NCBI GenBank assembly: GCA_031213475.1
Contig: JARUPZ010000030.1
Coordinates: 1,493,885 to 1,557,884, forward strand
Length of the DNA: 64,000 nucleotides
Reading direction: 5' to 3'
DNA from: Nereocystis luetkeana
Taxonomy: Eukaryota > Sar > Phaeophyceae > Laminariales > Laminariaceae
Part shown: one piece after another, positions 11,180 through 21,229 of the stretch
How the letters are laid out: the number at the start of each line of letters is the position of its first letter
How positions within the stretch are numbered: position 1 is the stretch's first letter
Program-made: the position numbers and the translations under genes
Notes under the pieces: model-generated
Told to the model about the DNA's origin: nothing
Databases searched by the model: none
Seen by the model: the letters and a program-made list of their open reading frames with translations, nothing else

Positions 11180-11400
11180 GTTTCGTGACCACAGAGCTTG
11201 TACCACAGAACTTGTATCTCTTCCAGGATTGAAGAATCGGCACGGACACTGGTTGTGTTGGATGTCGACGGGTAGAAAGAACGGTTAAACGTGAAGAACA
11301 CACACAGACCTCGTGCCGATATCTCTCGAGAGTCTCTAAGATGAAGAATCAGCACGGAGATATATAGCAAGAACGGTTCAAGGTCAAGAACACATATTAT
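11180..11400 (+). repeat. C1 repeat, two copies in tandem
   Basis: The first unit is well kept (CTCTTCCAGGATTGAAGAAT, GATGTCGACGGGTAGAAAGA, GTGAAGAACACACACAG). A second, diverged unit follows at 11310-11400 (GATGAAGAATCAGCACGGAG, AAGAACGGTTCAAGG, AAGAACACAT). A duplicated CCACAGAGCTTGTA/CCACAGAACTTGTA lies at the start. Confidence 0.7.
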
Positions 11401-11518
11401 ATCTTCGCACGTCGGGCTGAAAATAAGGGGGTACATATAATATGTATGCTACAATTCGAGGTGCTGTGTACATCACATAGACACGAATATAACTGACCCA
11501 ACCCCTAACCCAAATATG

Positions 11519-11617
11519 TTATCCCTTTTAGGACTGCAGCAGTCCCGTTTCGGGGACAAACGAGTCAATTTCGAAGTAATTTGTCCCCAAAACGGGACTG
11601 CGGTACTAAAAGGGTCA
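11519..11617. mobile_element. P1 MITE copy
   Basis: Arms CCCTTTTAGGACTGCAGCAG and GGGACTGCGGTACTAAAAGG around a TCGAAGTAATTTGTCCCC centre. An extra CAG is present in the left arm (CTGCAGCAGTCCC instead of CTGCAGTCCC). Confidence 0.75.
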
Positions 11618-11691
11618 ACGGGGTGTCGTACACAGCAGTGTGTCAACCATATGCAGTGTCGAACAACTACAGCAGTGGTAGTGAACTCTAC

Positions 11692-11692
11692 T

Positions 11693-11751
<59 letters not shown>
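11692..11751. repeat. (AAT)n microsatellite
   Basis: About 20 uninterrupted AAT triplets, lying between two P1 elements. Confidence 0.95.
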
Positions 11752-11752
<1 letters not shown>

Positions 11753-11755
11753 TGT

Positions 11756-11852
11756 TGTTCCCTTTCAGCACCGCACTCCCATATGTGGGGACAAATTATT
11801 GAAATCATAAGTATTTTGTCCCCAAAACGGGACTGGGGTCCTAAAAGGGTTA
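11756..11852. mobile_element. P1 MITE copy
   Basis: Left arm degraded (CCCTTTCAGCACCGCACTCC). The right arm is intact (ACGGGACTGGGGTCCTAAAA) with a GGGTTAA flank. It is only 140 bp from the preceding P1 copy. Confidence 0.65.
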
Positions 11853-11984
11853 AGCCCGCTCTTTGCAAGTGTCTACCACATCTCCTGAGGGGAGGCACGA
11901 CATGTGTTTTTTTTTCCTACTCCTTTCCTCTTTGCTTTTTTTTTTTTTGCTTTCTTGTTCGCCTGTTTGTTTGCTTTTTTCAAT

Positions 11985-12252
11985 GTGTCTCGTATGCAGT
12001 ACGATGGCACGGTGACGTCGACGGGTAGAAATAACGGTAATGCAATGTGAAGAACACAACAGCAGTACGATGACATGGCATTGCGTTGTCTACTCTGCTT
12101 ACTGCATAACAATGTGGTATCCCTGTGGCGTAATTTTGTGACCACAGAACTTGTAACTCTTCCGTAGGATTGAAGAATCGGCACGGACACTGGTTGTGCT
12201 GGATGTCGACGGGTAGAAAGAACGGGGCAATGTGAAAAACACACACACACTG
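11985..12252 (+). repeat. C1 repeat, best-preserved long copy with a fragment
   Basis: A fragment at about 11990-12055 holds both the 5' block and the GTCGACGGGTAGAAA-AACGG end. It is followed by a long copy at 12060-12252: ACGATGACATGGCATTGCGT, GTCTACTCTGC, TTTTGTGACCACAGAACTTG, GATTGAAGAATCGGCACGGA, GATGTCGACGGGTAGAAAGA, and an (AC)n tail. This copy gives the best view of the full C1 unit, about 190 bp. Confidence 0.75.
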
Positions 12253-12295
12253 GTGAAAAAAACACACGGAAACACGCAAACGACACAAGCGTCAT

Positions 12296-12448
12296 GTTTT
12301 TTTTTTTTTTTTTTTTTGCTCATCCCATTTATTATCTTCGCACATCCCCTGTTCACTCTCCTTCCAACTCGTAACTCAGATCCGGGGTCACATAGCAGGC
12401 TCTTCTACCCCCTTCCCGCTACGGTACGTGCCTTCTTTTTTATCGCCA
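12296..12448 (-). mobile_element. S1 SINE, truncated copy
   Basis: Poly-T start and the 3' half of S1 in reverse (CTCATCCCATTTATTATCTT, CAGATCCGGGGTCACATAGC, CTTCCCGCTACGGTACGTGC). It is cut after TTTTTTATCGCCA; the head is absent. Confidence 0.7.
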
Positions 12449-12594
12449 GTATGCGAAACCAAACAGAGCGAGCCCCCCTCCCACCCTTGATCGAACGGCA
12501 CACGGACGGTACCATGCGCATTCATCGGAGGGCGACAAAGCCCGACAGACGTAGACGCAGTCCTAGGAGGGAGGATGGATGCAACCCGGGGGGG

Positions 12595-12658
12595 GTTACT
12601 CATTTGTTGTTTGCATTAGTCATCCGATCATTCACCACGCATCCCTTTCGAGATGGAG
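12595..12658. repeat. dispersed repeat shared with 62042-62106
   Basis: Both sites read TACTCATTTGTTG, then TTGC-TT, and CACGC-TCCCTTTCGAGA-GGAG with few differences, each directly after a poly-G run. No family is recognised. Confidence 0.55.
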
Positions 12659-12714
12659 CACATGGATCCCACCAGTCGCAGCATTTGATGGTACTCGTAG
12701 CAGGGTAGCAGTGC

Positions 12715-12745
12715 CGCTGCCGCTGCTGCTGCTGCTGCTGCTGCT
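12715..12745. repeat. (CTG)n microsatellite
   Basis: About 10 CTG triplets. Confidence 0.9.
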
Positions 12746-12784
12746 TTGCTTCTGTTTCTGCTTCCGCGTTCGCTGGCTTTTTTT

Positions 12785-12920
12785 TCGGTGAAACGAAAGG
12801 GTTTTTCGAAAAAAAAGTATGTACGAAACGAAAGGATTTTTCGAAAAACGAAAAATACGAGTATATATATGCGGAGTGGTGTTTTTTTTTTGGTGAAACG
12901 AACGGGTTTTCGAATAACAA
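12785..12920. repeat. degenerate tandem repeat of a GAAACGAA-GGGTTTTTCGAA unit
   Basis: Three copies of a unit reading roughly GAAACGAAAGG-TTTTTCGAA, spaced 45-70 bp apart, in AT-rich sequence. Confidence 0.6.
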
Positions 12921-13649
12921 ACACTTTGCGAAGATGTTTAGGCGTATCTATATGCGGATGTACTTGATGTACGTAGTTGATGCGGTACGATACACACATG
13001 CTTCGAAGTATGTTCATGTCATACAGAATGTACTTGCCGAAACGATGTGATATAATTAATACCTGGTACTATTAGTATGATATTTTGGTGTATTCGTACC
13101 TGGTATGCGGCGGTGAGGAAGCGGTGGCGCGGAAGGGAACGTAGGAGGGGATATAACCTCTACCTTGTAGGAAGTTGGGAGGTGGCCCAAGCAGGCAACA
13201 CGACGACCGCAGCTTCGATCGGTAACAGTCAGTGCGATATCATCAGCACCAGCAGCAGCAGCAGCAGCAGTCTCGCAATTCTTGTTTTTTGTGAAGAGTT
13301 TTTGAAGAATATCATGATATACACTGGCAGTGGGTTTAACACCATCATATACACATAGCCACAGCGAGCGGTGTACCTGGTACCCGGTAAATGTTACCGA
13401 TCGGTGCGTTTTCCCACCTGTCCTCGGAAGCTTCCACAATCCAGAACAACCTATCCGGCGGTACTGCTGCTGCTATATAAAGCTGTGAAAAAGGTTTGAA
13501 CAATCCAACCTGTCCAACGGTAACGATGCTTAGGGCAGGACGGAAATATATATGAAAAACTGATGGTGCAAGTATTGTATACCTCGAGCACCGTAGCCAG
13601 CGGAACTACTCGTACCGACTGCAGCATCGAGCACGGCCTATACATAGGT
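12921..13649. other. no gene; (CAG)n run
   Basis: No gene recognised. It holds (CAG)n at about 13246-13272 and ACCTGGTA words at about 13062, 13099 and 13376. Confidence 0.4.
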
Positions 13650-14001
13650 GCCGGTCGCCCCGGTGGTTCAAGTGGTTAACCTCGAATTCTACTTGTTTGA
13701 GTCCTGGGTTCGAGCCCTAGGAGGGTCGGACTTTGACTTTATTTGCAAAAATAAAAAAAAAAGGGATTCAATTGTTGAGAGCGCCTTGCAGCGTGGGTAG
13801 GCACAATTCGATGCGAGTCGACGAGGGAAGAAAAGGCTGAAATCTTCTCGCGATAAAAATGAAGGCACGTACCGTAGCGGGAAGGGGGTAGAAGAGCCTG
13901 CTATGTGACCCCGGATCTGAGGTACGAGTTGGAAGGAGAGAGAGAAGAAGATGTGCGAAGATAATGAATGGGATGGAAAAAAAAAAAAAAAAAAAAAAAA
14001 A
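13650..14001 (+). mobile_element. S1 SINE, full-length copy (reference copy)
   Basis: The most complete S1 in the window. The tRNA-like head is at 13650-13730: CGGTGGTTCAAGTGGTTAAC as the A-box region and CTGGGTTCGAGCCCTAGG as the B-box region. The body includes TTTGACTTTATTTGCAAAAA, GAGCGCCTTGCAGCGTGGGT, GGCACAATTCGATGCGAGTC, CTTCTCGCGATAAAAATGAA and TGACCCCGGATCTGAGGTAC. The 3' end is a run of about 24 A. Its partner LINE is not identified. Confidence 0.88.
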
Positions 14002-14137
14002 TACCCGCGGGCGGGCGGCAGCACAACGCTCTCGCGGATATTAACAAAGCGAGTATTACCGGCACGTATGTACAGCAAGACCTATGATATGCATACCTGG
14101 TATAAATACAACCTGTATATAGAACGACACCACCGTT

Positions 14138-14470
14138 CGTGCCTCGCATTTTTTATCGCGAGAAGACTTCGGCCGTTTCTTTCCTCGTCGACTCAAATCG
14201 AATTGTGCCTACCCACACTACAGCAGTACTATTAACCCTTTTAGAACCGCAGTCCCGTTCTGGGGAAAAACCAGTCAAATTTAAAGTGGTGGACTGCGGT
14301 TCTAAAGGGGTTAATGTAATAGGCGCTGTCAGCAGTTTAATCCGCTTCACTCGAAAGTCCGACCCACGTGGGATTCGAACTTCAGCACCAACTCATCTAT
14401 ATATATACATGTATATATCAACAGGAATAACGTTCGTGGATACAAATCAGACCACCGGGACGACCGGCTA
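14138..14470 (-). mobile_element. S1 SINE interrupted by a P1 MITE
   Basis: Reverse S1 split in two. The body part is at 14138-14230 (TTTATCGCGAGAAGACTTCG, GAATTGTGCCTACCCACACT) and the head part at about 14355-14470 (AAGTCCGACCCACGTGGGAT, ACCACCGGGACGACCGGCT). The P1 copy at 14232-14314 lies between them. An extra CAGCAGTACTATTAA sits at the junction. Confidence 0.65.
14232..14314. mobile_element. P1 MITE with TTAA on both sides
   Basis: TTAA, then CCCTTTTAGAACCGCAGTCC, a shortened centre, GGACTGCGGTTCTAAAGGGG, then TTAA. Together with 28191-28288 this copy shows the TTAA flanks best. It is inserted into an S1 SINE. Confidence 0.8.
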
Positions 14471-14734
14471 TTAATAGTATGCAGACTAAAAGGACTATTA
14501 AATAACACGTACTCTGTATTACCTATTTACCCAGGATCTCCTCTCGGCGGAAATCAGGCGAAAAAAAAAAACAAACCGGTCGGAGATGAGGAAGGGCATT
14601 GAAAGGGAGAGAAAAACGAGCCAGTAAATTACTTCTACTATTAATATTATTAACACATGGTAGACTACCGTATATCTACGGTAAAACGCAAGATGGGGCA
14701 CACCCCCTGCGATGAACTTCCGAGCCAATCCTCT

Positions 14735-14965
14735 GTTGTTGTTGTCTTCACATTAAATCGCCCTTTCTACCCAGCTTCATCAGCACACCCAGTGTCCGTC
14801 CTGATTCCTTATCCTAGAGAGATACCAGGTACTGATTCTGTGGTCACAGACTGCTGTGAGACACAGGAAAACCAAAAAAAAAAAAAATCGCTAATTTAAG
14901 TGTCAAGCAGGTGAAATACCAGGGTACCGGGTACGATGACACAACAACACAAGCAAGCAAGACCA
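14735..14965 (-). repeat. C1 repeat, variant subfamily
   Basis: Shares a distinctive variant with 21230-21650: CTTTCTACCCAGCTTCATCA, ACACCCAGTGTCCGTCCTGA, CACAGACTGCTGTGAGACA, then a tail with GCAAG-AGACCAGAAAA. An extra CCAGGTACTGA interrupts AGAGATAC-AAGTTCTGTGG. Confidence 0.65.
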
Positions 14966-15320
14966 GAAAAATAAGAACAAAAAACAATAAAACCAAAACC
15001 ACAAATCTAAAATGAAACACAATACAACCGAGCAAGGACTTCAGACAGCAGAAAGGCTGCCTGACGGAAACTCTCCAAAGCAATATATACACACAATGAA
15101 ACAGGCACACGGTAACTTGGAAATATCTAGACGCACCTCCCGCGGCGTTTGGTGTACATCTAGAAATCAGCTTGGAAATTCGCCCGAGAGTGTGTGTTAT
15201 CTTGTGTGTTACTCGTGTGGAAGACGAGTGCTTGGTGCAATACTCCGGTACCTGGTAGTGCAAAGTAGTAGACTATACAAGTATCATACTACTGCTGCTG
15301 TACCGGTATGATGTAACTAC

Positions 15321-15490
15321 TACCGAGAAGAGTACCTCTACTTTCGTATGGTTATCAGGACAAAGGTACTCGCTGTACATCGCATGACGTACCGCTGCTG
15401 TACACCTGGTATGCAATAAAAACAGGGACACTGCAGAGAAGGGTACCTCTACTTTCGTATCAATATAACGACAAAGGTAATTGCTTTACA
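15321..15490. repeat. short direct duplication
   Basis: ACCGAGAAGAGTACCTCTAC (15322) and CAGAGAAGGGTACCTCTACT (15433) begin two copies of about 58 bp. Both continue CTTTCGTAT...GACAAAGGTA. The second copy is preceded by AAAACAGGGACACTG, which recurs at 15537. Confidence 0.65.
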
Positions 15491-18400
15491 AACAAGCACT
15501 ACAATATTAATAGTCCCACAATATCATGAGTACTTTCAAAACAGGGACACCGCTGCCGTTGCTGTGCGAGTACATGAGAGCTATAAAATGAACAGACATC
15601 AATTTCCAGGTTAAAAGAACACTATTAATAATAATACGAGTACTCGAGGGTTGTCCGACCAAGTAATACCAACAGTGAAAAAACTTGCTCTCAGTGTCAG
15701 AGTACCAGAGGGTACTTACTGCGCATACATTTCGTACCAGTAGGAGATTGGAGATCACGACGGACCCCCGCCCCCTGCACCTGGCATGTAACAACCAAGT
15801 AATCAAGGTTGGGTGGCATTGGCGGGATCCGTCGCGACCGTCCGCTGGGGGGAGCGGGACGGAGCCGGGGGGGGGGGGGGGGCGGGGGAAATCTACGGGG
15901 GGATATCCGCTTCTTTTCCACAAGATAGAAAGGACAGAGGTTGCCGAAGACAGTGGCCGAAGACAGCTGCCGAAGACAGCTGGGGCACACGAGCGACGCC
16001 CCATTCGGGCCGGCGGCGGCCGTGGCGGTCGCACAGCTTTTGGTGCTGCTTACTGGTAGCTAGTGTTTCTTGGTGCATGCACGACCAATCGTACCATCTT
16101 AAAATTCGAGTGAAAAAAAAAACACCAGCGGGATCCCACCCAGCCCCGAAGGACGAGGAGCTTCCACGATGATATCGGCGCGTGCCTATCCGCCAAAAAC
16201 TGCCGCCCCCCGGCCGCGAGGTGGTGTATGTCGGAATAACCCCCCAGTTGCTTACTTTAATGCCGTTTTTTTGTGCGTACCATGCTGCCGGAAAGAGGAC
16301 TACTTTATTACAGCAGATGCTGCACAGAGCCAGTATCATAGTCGGTTAGTCGATCGGACCAGAGAGACAGGTAGTGTATAACTACTACCAGGTATGTCCG
16401 TAAAAAGAAGGACCGGTTCGTCTTGCATAACATTCCAAAAACGATCCATATATTTACGGACAGACTGGTCTACGTTTTGTTCCTCGTTCCTCGATCCTGG
16501 GAGGGTTCGGTTCCGACGTTGATCCGTCTGTCGGTGCGGCGCAACCTTTCCCATTGCAATATCATTGTAACCTTCCACCTGGTATTTATTTTTGCCCTTT
16601 TTCTCAACCGTCACAACGGGACGCGGCATTTTCGCAACTGCTGCTGCTGCTGCCCACTGCTGCTGCCGTTCCTTCTTTGCTCCTGGCCGGCACGCCCCCC
16701 CCCCCCGCCCCCCCCGTACTACTGTCTGGTAATATATACCAGGGTACCAGGTACTACTGTAATAAAAGACGCCGGTAAGGACTCGTACAACAGCAGTATA
16801 TCATACCTGGCACTACAGCTAAATAGTGCTGCTGCTGCCATGAACAAAACCATATCATACCTGGCACCTGGCACATGCCTACCACTACAAATAAAACTAA
16901 AACTGCAACAGCAGCAGTATATACTGCAACAGCCACAAATTCGCTGCGATACCGACACTGGCTGTTGGGCTGTCCAAAACTTTCTTGCTTCTACCGAACT
17001 ACGAGTGCTGTAGGTAGTACAAACAGTAGTAGGTAGTAAAGGGTGTACCGCCGTAGTGCCCCGTACCGTAGAATAGGCAAAAGGCAACTGAATCCTGGCT
17101 CAGGTCTAACGAAACGCAACACCGCAACAGCACGAAACGAAACAAACCGAAAGTTACTTGCAGTAACCACAGCATACGTAAATACTGCTGTTAGTAACAA
17201 CCGCTGGACCAATCAGGAATGCGCTTGGCGTTTGGCGGCGACGTCGCGGAGCCACCGGCCCAGCGAAACGCCGTAGGAGCATGAACCCGTGTGCAACTCT
17301 TGTGTTCAAGTATACGGCGCTGCGAACCGAGCAGCGATGGCGCGAAGCGGCAGGTTTTCGTTTCCGCATTTGGAAGCGATGACGTAATGTGAAACATGGC
17401 GCCAAGGTGGGGCGGACGGATAACATGCTGCTTCCAGACGCCCCACCCTGTCGGAGCATGGGTGCAGGGCAGCAGCGAGTCGGGGACGCCTGCAAGTCGA
17501 CTTGCCGGATTGGTAATAGTGATGGACACGTAACAAGTACCAGGCACATATTTACGCTCTGCTGTGCTGCACCCATCGTGTTCACGGCGAACGGATAACA
17601 CTACTAATATCATTACCACCATTAGGAGTATTCATAGGTGGAACAGCAGTGGGATTGAAACTACAGATAAGGACGTGCCCTAACATCCCGATGAATCTCA
17701 AGAAAGCGCGAACCTTTCGCTTGCGCTTGCGTGCCTGTCGATGCTGCTGATGGGGTGCGGGCGGGCACCTTCGAGCATCTTTCGCGGGAAAGATATCAAC
17801 GTATTCTGGCAAGGGTGCTCGACGAGAAGAGAACACGGCCCACCTGGTTCCTGGTACTACTATTAATATTAATAAACTGTACCAACAGACGTACACTCAC
17901 ACTACACTGCTGTCGGAATAAAAAACAAACCAGCGCCTTGCTATTTCTGGACGAAACCACGGATCGCGACTTTTTTTCATATTAGTATTTCACTTGGTTT
18001 TAGTGTGCTCCCCTTGTCTCGGTCTCGAAAATGGGTAAATAGAGTGGGCATCGGGACATTTTGGCGAGAGGTGCGTGGTCAGGGGTGTTATATAATCAAC
18101 ATTATGACGGAGAGCAGACGTGCGGCCCGCTCCCTGCGTGCCACAGTAGAGGTAGTTGTTTTGAGGCCCAGGGGAGGCACGGGATGGACAGCGCACTCGG
18201 TCGCGAGCCCTAAGCCTTGAATATTTACTATACGCGAGGGAGGGGGTTGGCCACAGCAACCGGAGGGACCAGAGAGAGGAAAGAGAGGTGGATAAAAAAT
18301 GATTTCTTTTTGTTCACCAATACTTGCGCTGAGTCGACATGAAAAACGATCAATCAATCAGAACTGGCGTAGGCACGCATACATCACACAGCACAGCACA

Positions 18401-18606
18401 TGGGAAGAAGACAGAAATCCAAGAATTTAGTGGAATTTTACGAAAATCAGAATGTGAACTGGTCATTTGGATTGACTGCTTGCTGCTGGGGTGCTGCTGC
18501 TGCTGCTCGCTGCATTGCTATTGATAATAGCTAGCTGCTGATGCTGCTGCTGCTGCTGCTGATACAAGGCAAACCAAACTACAACATAGTATGGAGATTA
18601 ACTCAC
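15491..18606. other. long stretch without recognised gene
   Basis: Short open frames occur on both strands but none has recognisable domains. It holds a poly-G run at about 15869-15883, three tandem copies of CCGAAGACAG at 15941-15985, poly-C near 16688, CTG runs near 16640 and 18500-18560, and many ACCWGGTA words (16388, 16737-16752, 16803, 17850). Introns or later exons of the 18607-18853 gene could lie here on the minus strand. I looked for the continuation of that protein and did not find it. Confidence 0.4.
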
Positions 18607-18853
18607 CTAGCACAAATACGTACTGGCAGGTCATGGACCCGCCCGACGCCGCGTCTTCGGAGTAGTGCCACCCGGTCTCGTTCCAGCCGACGCTCGCTCC
18701 TCCAGCACCGCCGTCTACTGCCCACATCTTGGCTAGTTGCTCCACGGCCTCCCCGTTGAGAGAAACATGGTTAGCGTTTTGGAGCACACTGGCCGTGGTA
18801 CGGCGGACAGCAGCGAGAGGATTGATGGGGGGCGGAAGCGGAACCCATTCCAT
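18607..18853 (-). CDS. probable first or early exon of queuosine salvage protein (Qng1/DUF2419)
   Basis: An open minus-strand exon. From a possible ATG at 18853 it reads MEWVPLPPPINPLAAVRRTT, then an alpha-helical stretch (VSLNGEAVEQLAKMWA), then GWHYSE and a TCQYVFVL end. This order resembles the N-terminal part of queuosine 5'-phosphate glycosylases: a VR-S/T-helix, a V-x-hydrophobic-x-x-EAL/V helix, an HY motif, then xxQYxxVLDAxNF. The exon ends one base into the codon after VFVL, at a consensus donor GTGAGT (18606-18601 on the minus strand). The family's continuation (D/A-x-NFCFW) was not found within a few kb, so the gene is incomplete as seen. The frame stays open upstream to 19051, but that part is low-complexity Ser/Pro/Leu and may be UTR or leader. 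These enzymes release queuine for tRNA modification, usually in the cytosol. The function is inferred from motif order only. Confidence 0.55.
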
Positions 18854-19433
18854 CCTCGAATAGCTGCTACTGCTGCTGCTTCCACTTCTTGGTGGGGGTG
18901 CTCCCGATGCCTGACCGCTGGTTGGTGTGCGAGGGAGGCCTATTATTGTTGTGTCGATGTGAATCTGAGAGGGGGTGCAGTCGGCAGCAGCAGCCAGCAG
19001 CAGCAGCAGGAGGTGGTCTCCCTGGTTCCAGGGACAAAAAAAACGTGTCAAAGTTGTTTATTGGGTTGGTTGATTGAGCTGTGAGTGATGTGTGTGACCT
19101 GGTGACGTACATCGATAAGCTTTTGACAGGACTCGTAGTCTTATTGTCGTCACACACAACGAACAGGGGACGATGAAAACCGCCTGACCATGATCAGTGA
19201 GCACCCAAAAATTGACTTACGAAAACAACGCACACCTTGTGTGTAATAAGAAGGGAAACTGCCCCTTGACTTTACGAGATCAATCGCACCCTGTATGGAC
19301 GTTGCTCGACAGCAAGGAGTGGAGCCCGGGCTCGTTGACTTGACGCAAGATACCCTTCACTGTTGCTCCATTCGCCACTGCCCTGCATGCGCGGTGCTGG
19401 GAAACAGCAGCTCATCTTGTAGCAGCAGCAGGG
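18854..19433. promoter_or_regulatory. intergenic space between two divergent genes
   Basis: About 580 bp separate the likely start codons of the minus-strand exon (18853) and the plus-strand exon (19434). A head-to-head arrangement suggests a shared promoter region. No TATA box or other named element is clear. CAG runs lie at about 18988-19010 and 19420-19430. Confidence 0.35.
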
Positions 19434-19629
19434 ATGCGGTGCAATAGTTTTGTAAACTTTTTCGCGAAAGCGCTCCTCGTCCTCTGGGCAGGGTGGGGCT
19501 CCAGGCATGTGGGGGGGAGAATATTGCCGCCGCGGCACCTGGATATTCCCGTCAGCGAACGTGTCGAGCTACGGGACGAAGTTTTACGGGCATTCCACCA
19601 CGCTTACGGGTCGTACATGACCCACGCCT
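19434..19629 (+). CDS. probable first exon of an EDEM/ER alpha-mannosidase-like protein (GH47)
   Basis: The frame starts at ATG 19434. It begins with a hydrophobic signal-peptide-like segment (FVNFFAKALLVLWAGWG, residues 6-22), then a short linker. Residues about 42-65 read SERVELRDEVLRAFHHAYGS followed by YMTHA. This closely resembles the opening of the GH47 domain in EDEM proteins (LR-x-x-x-x-x-M-F-x-HAY-x-x-YM-x-xA). The exon ends in phase 1 at a consensus donor GTGAGT (19630-19635), exactly where the family would continue with FP-x-DEL. EDEM proteins act in the ER lumen on mannose-trimmed glycans of misfolded glycoproteins during ER-associated degradation. The catalytic part of the domain lies in later exons that I could not locate. 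A processing mannosidase of the same family is the main alternative. Confidence 0.6.
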
Positions 19630-19635
19630 GTGAGT

Positions 19636-20044
19636 CATGTTTTCAATTTTCAATTTCCAGGTCTAAAATGTCTATTCAAATGCCCACTCAGCAGCAGCAT
19701 CAGGCATTGATTGATGCAGCAGCAGGACAAGAAGCACGTACCGGTACGTATACGTAGTTGTACAGGAGTCTAATATAAGGACGGCTAGGCATATGGTTGG
19801 AATCGATAGAATGCCAGAGAACTGCGCGTTGCGTCGTTTCTTGGACGGGCACCGGTGTTCTCGTCTGAAGGAAGCCCTGAACGTGGGATGACACGTCCAT
19901 TCTCCGACCTCCCGAGGAAGAGGGGGTAATAAGTTGCGAGTTGTGCGGGTATCGCTCTGTCCGAAAATGTAAGGACGCTTTTGATATTCATTTTCCTACG
20001 TAAACGCTCCTTATGTTATTTTATTCTTTTGGTCATCAGACTAA
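19636..20044. other. likely intron or noncoding sequence after the GH47 exon
   Basis: Follows the splice donor at 19630. A pyrimidine-rich TTTCAATTTCCAG at about 19647-19661 could be an acceptor, but the sequence after it does not continue the GH47 protein. Confidence 0.3.
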
Positions 20045-20107
20045 CGGGGTCCCAGTTTAGTGCGATGCCTGGCCAGACGATGATTACCGCACTAAAATGG
20101 GACCCCC
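20045..20107. repeat. 63-bp hairpin with 19-bp arms
   Basis: GGGGTCCCAGTTTAGTGCG is followed by about 24 bp and then CGCACTAAAATGGGACCCC. The arms pair apart from one or two positions. It could be a very small foldback element. No other copy is seen in the window and no target duplication is clear. Confidence 0.6.
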
Positions 20108-21229
20108 AGCCATCATGGTGGTGTTTTGTGTGATACCGCTATCAGATAGGCCCCGCGCACTCGTACGACACCTGTACCGTTGTGCGGTAAAGCACTACAG
20201 CAGCAATACGCAGTTAAGTGGATATACAGCAGTAGTCAGCTCGATACATTGTTATTAATACCTGGTAATAGTTACCAGACATGTTACGGTACCTCTAGTT
20301 ATACCAAGTAACTCACTAGGGAGCAGGGGTGCAGCCATCCTGAAGACGTACGAGTATGAGGGTGCGTATTGCTGTATACGTGTTCCAGGTGCTCAAACGA
20401 GGCAACTGGTACAAGCAGTGGGTAATTATTACTAGTGTCGGGACCGCACTACCGCGGGGGTGACAGCTCCAAAATCAGGTACCGTATGATACCTGCTGTG
20501 AGGATCAGGTGATCAAGACCATCCGGTCCTCGATGAGTTCCGTGTTATTGTCTGGAGTCGACCACGCGTTCCCGTGCCAGCTGCGTAGCAATAAGCATAT
20601 ACCAGGTGCATACTGCGTGGGGATTGAACGAATTGTAGTCGTGGGAATCTGGGGTTTTGTGAGGGGTGCCCTAACTGCAACCATATTACCAAAAATCTCG
20701 TGCAACACCTTTGGTTCGTTTTCTGTCTTGCACGTCGGCCCGGACCCAAACCGACCCCAACCCTGTAACCCTAACGCTAACCCTAACGCTAACACTAACC
20801 TCCTGCCCTTTGGAGGGCGCGAGGTCGGCCAGCAGTCGTGCGGCTCCGGCCCGTGTTTCGGTGGCGTTTTTGCGAAAAAAAATGCCCAAGCCGATAGGCC
20901 AGCCTCGGCCAATCAGACGGCAGTGTTGCACGAGCTTATTTGGAAGGTGGTGTTGCAATTAGGGGCCCTGGTTGTATTGTATCAATAGCTTCGGAGGCGT
21001 GCTCATTCAGGGGCTACACCCGTCTTTTTCTGCGATCTTGGATAAAGGTTACCGGTACCTGTGCCACGTTCGAGGACGAACCTCCCGAGGGTTGCACCTC
21101 AGAGGCCTTTCCCTCTGAAAAACTGACTGCTGACATACTGATATGAAACCTTTCGTTCTAGCCCACACCAAGCAAAATAGAAAAAAAATGCCTTAACTGA
21201 ATACCGGTGCCGTAGTAGTGTGTGTTTTG
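20108..21229. other. no assigned gene; includes telomere-like tract
   Basis: Open frames on both strands between 20505 and 20990 have no recognised domain. ACCWGGTA-type words occur at about 20260 and 20605. The telomere-like tract is listed separately. Confidence 0.35.
20766..20800. repeat. interstitial telomere-like repeat
   Basis: Alternating CCCTAA and CGCTAA hexamers (AACCCTAACGCTAACCCTAA and onward), about five to six units. The CCCTAA/TTAGGG type is shared by many eukaryotes. The alternation with CGCTAA shows that the tract is degenerate or of a variant type. Confidence 0.7.

Noticed and set aside
13650-13730. A possible host tRNA gene
   Set aside because: This is the head of the S1 SINE, present in many copies with the same body, and it lacks a clean anticodon stem.
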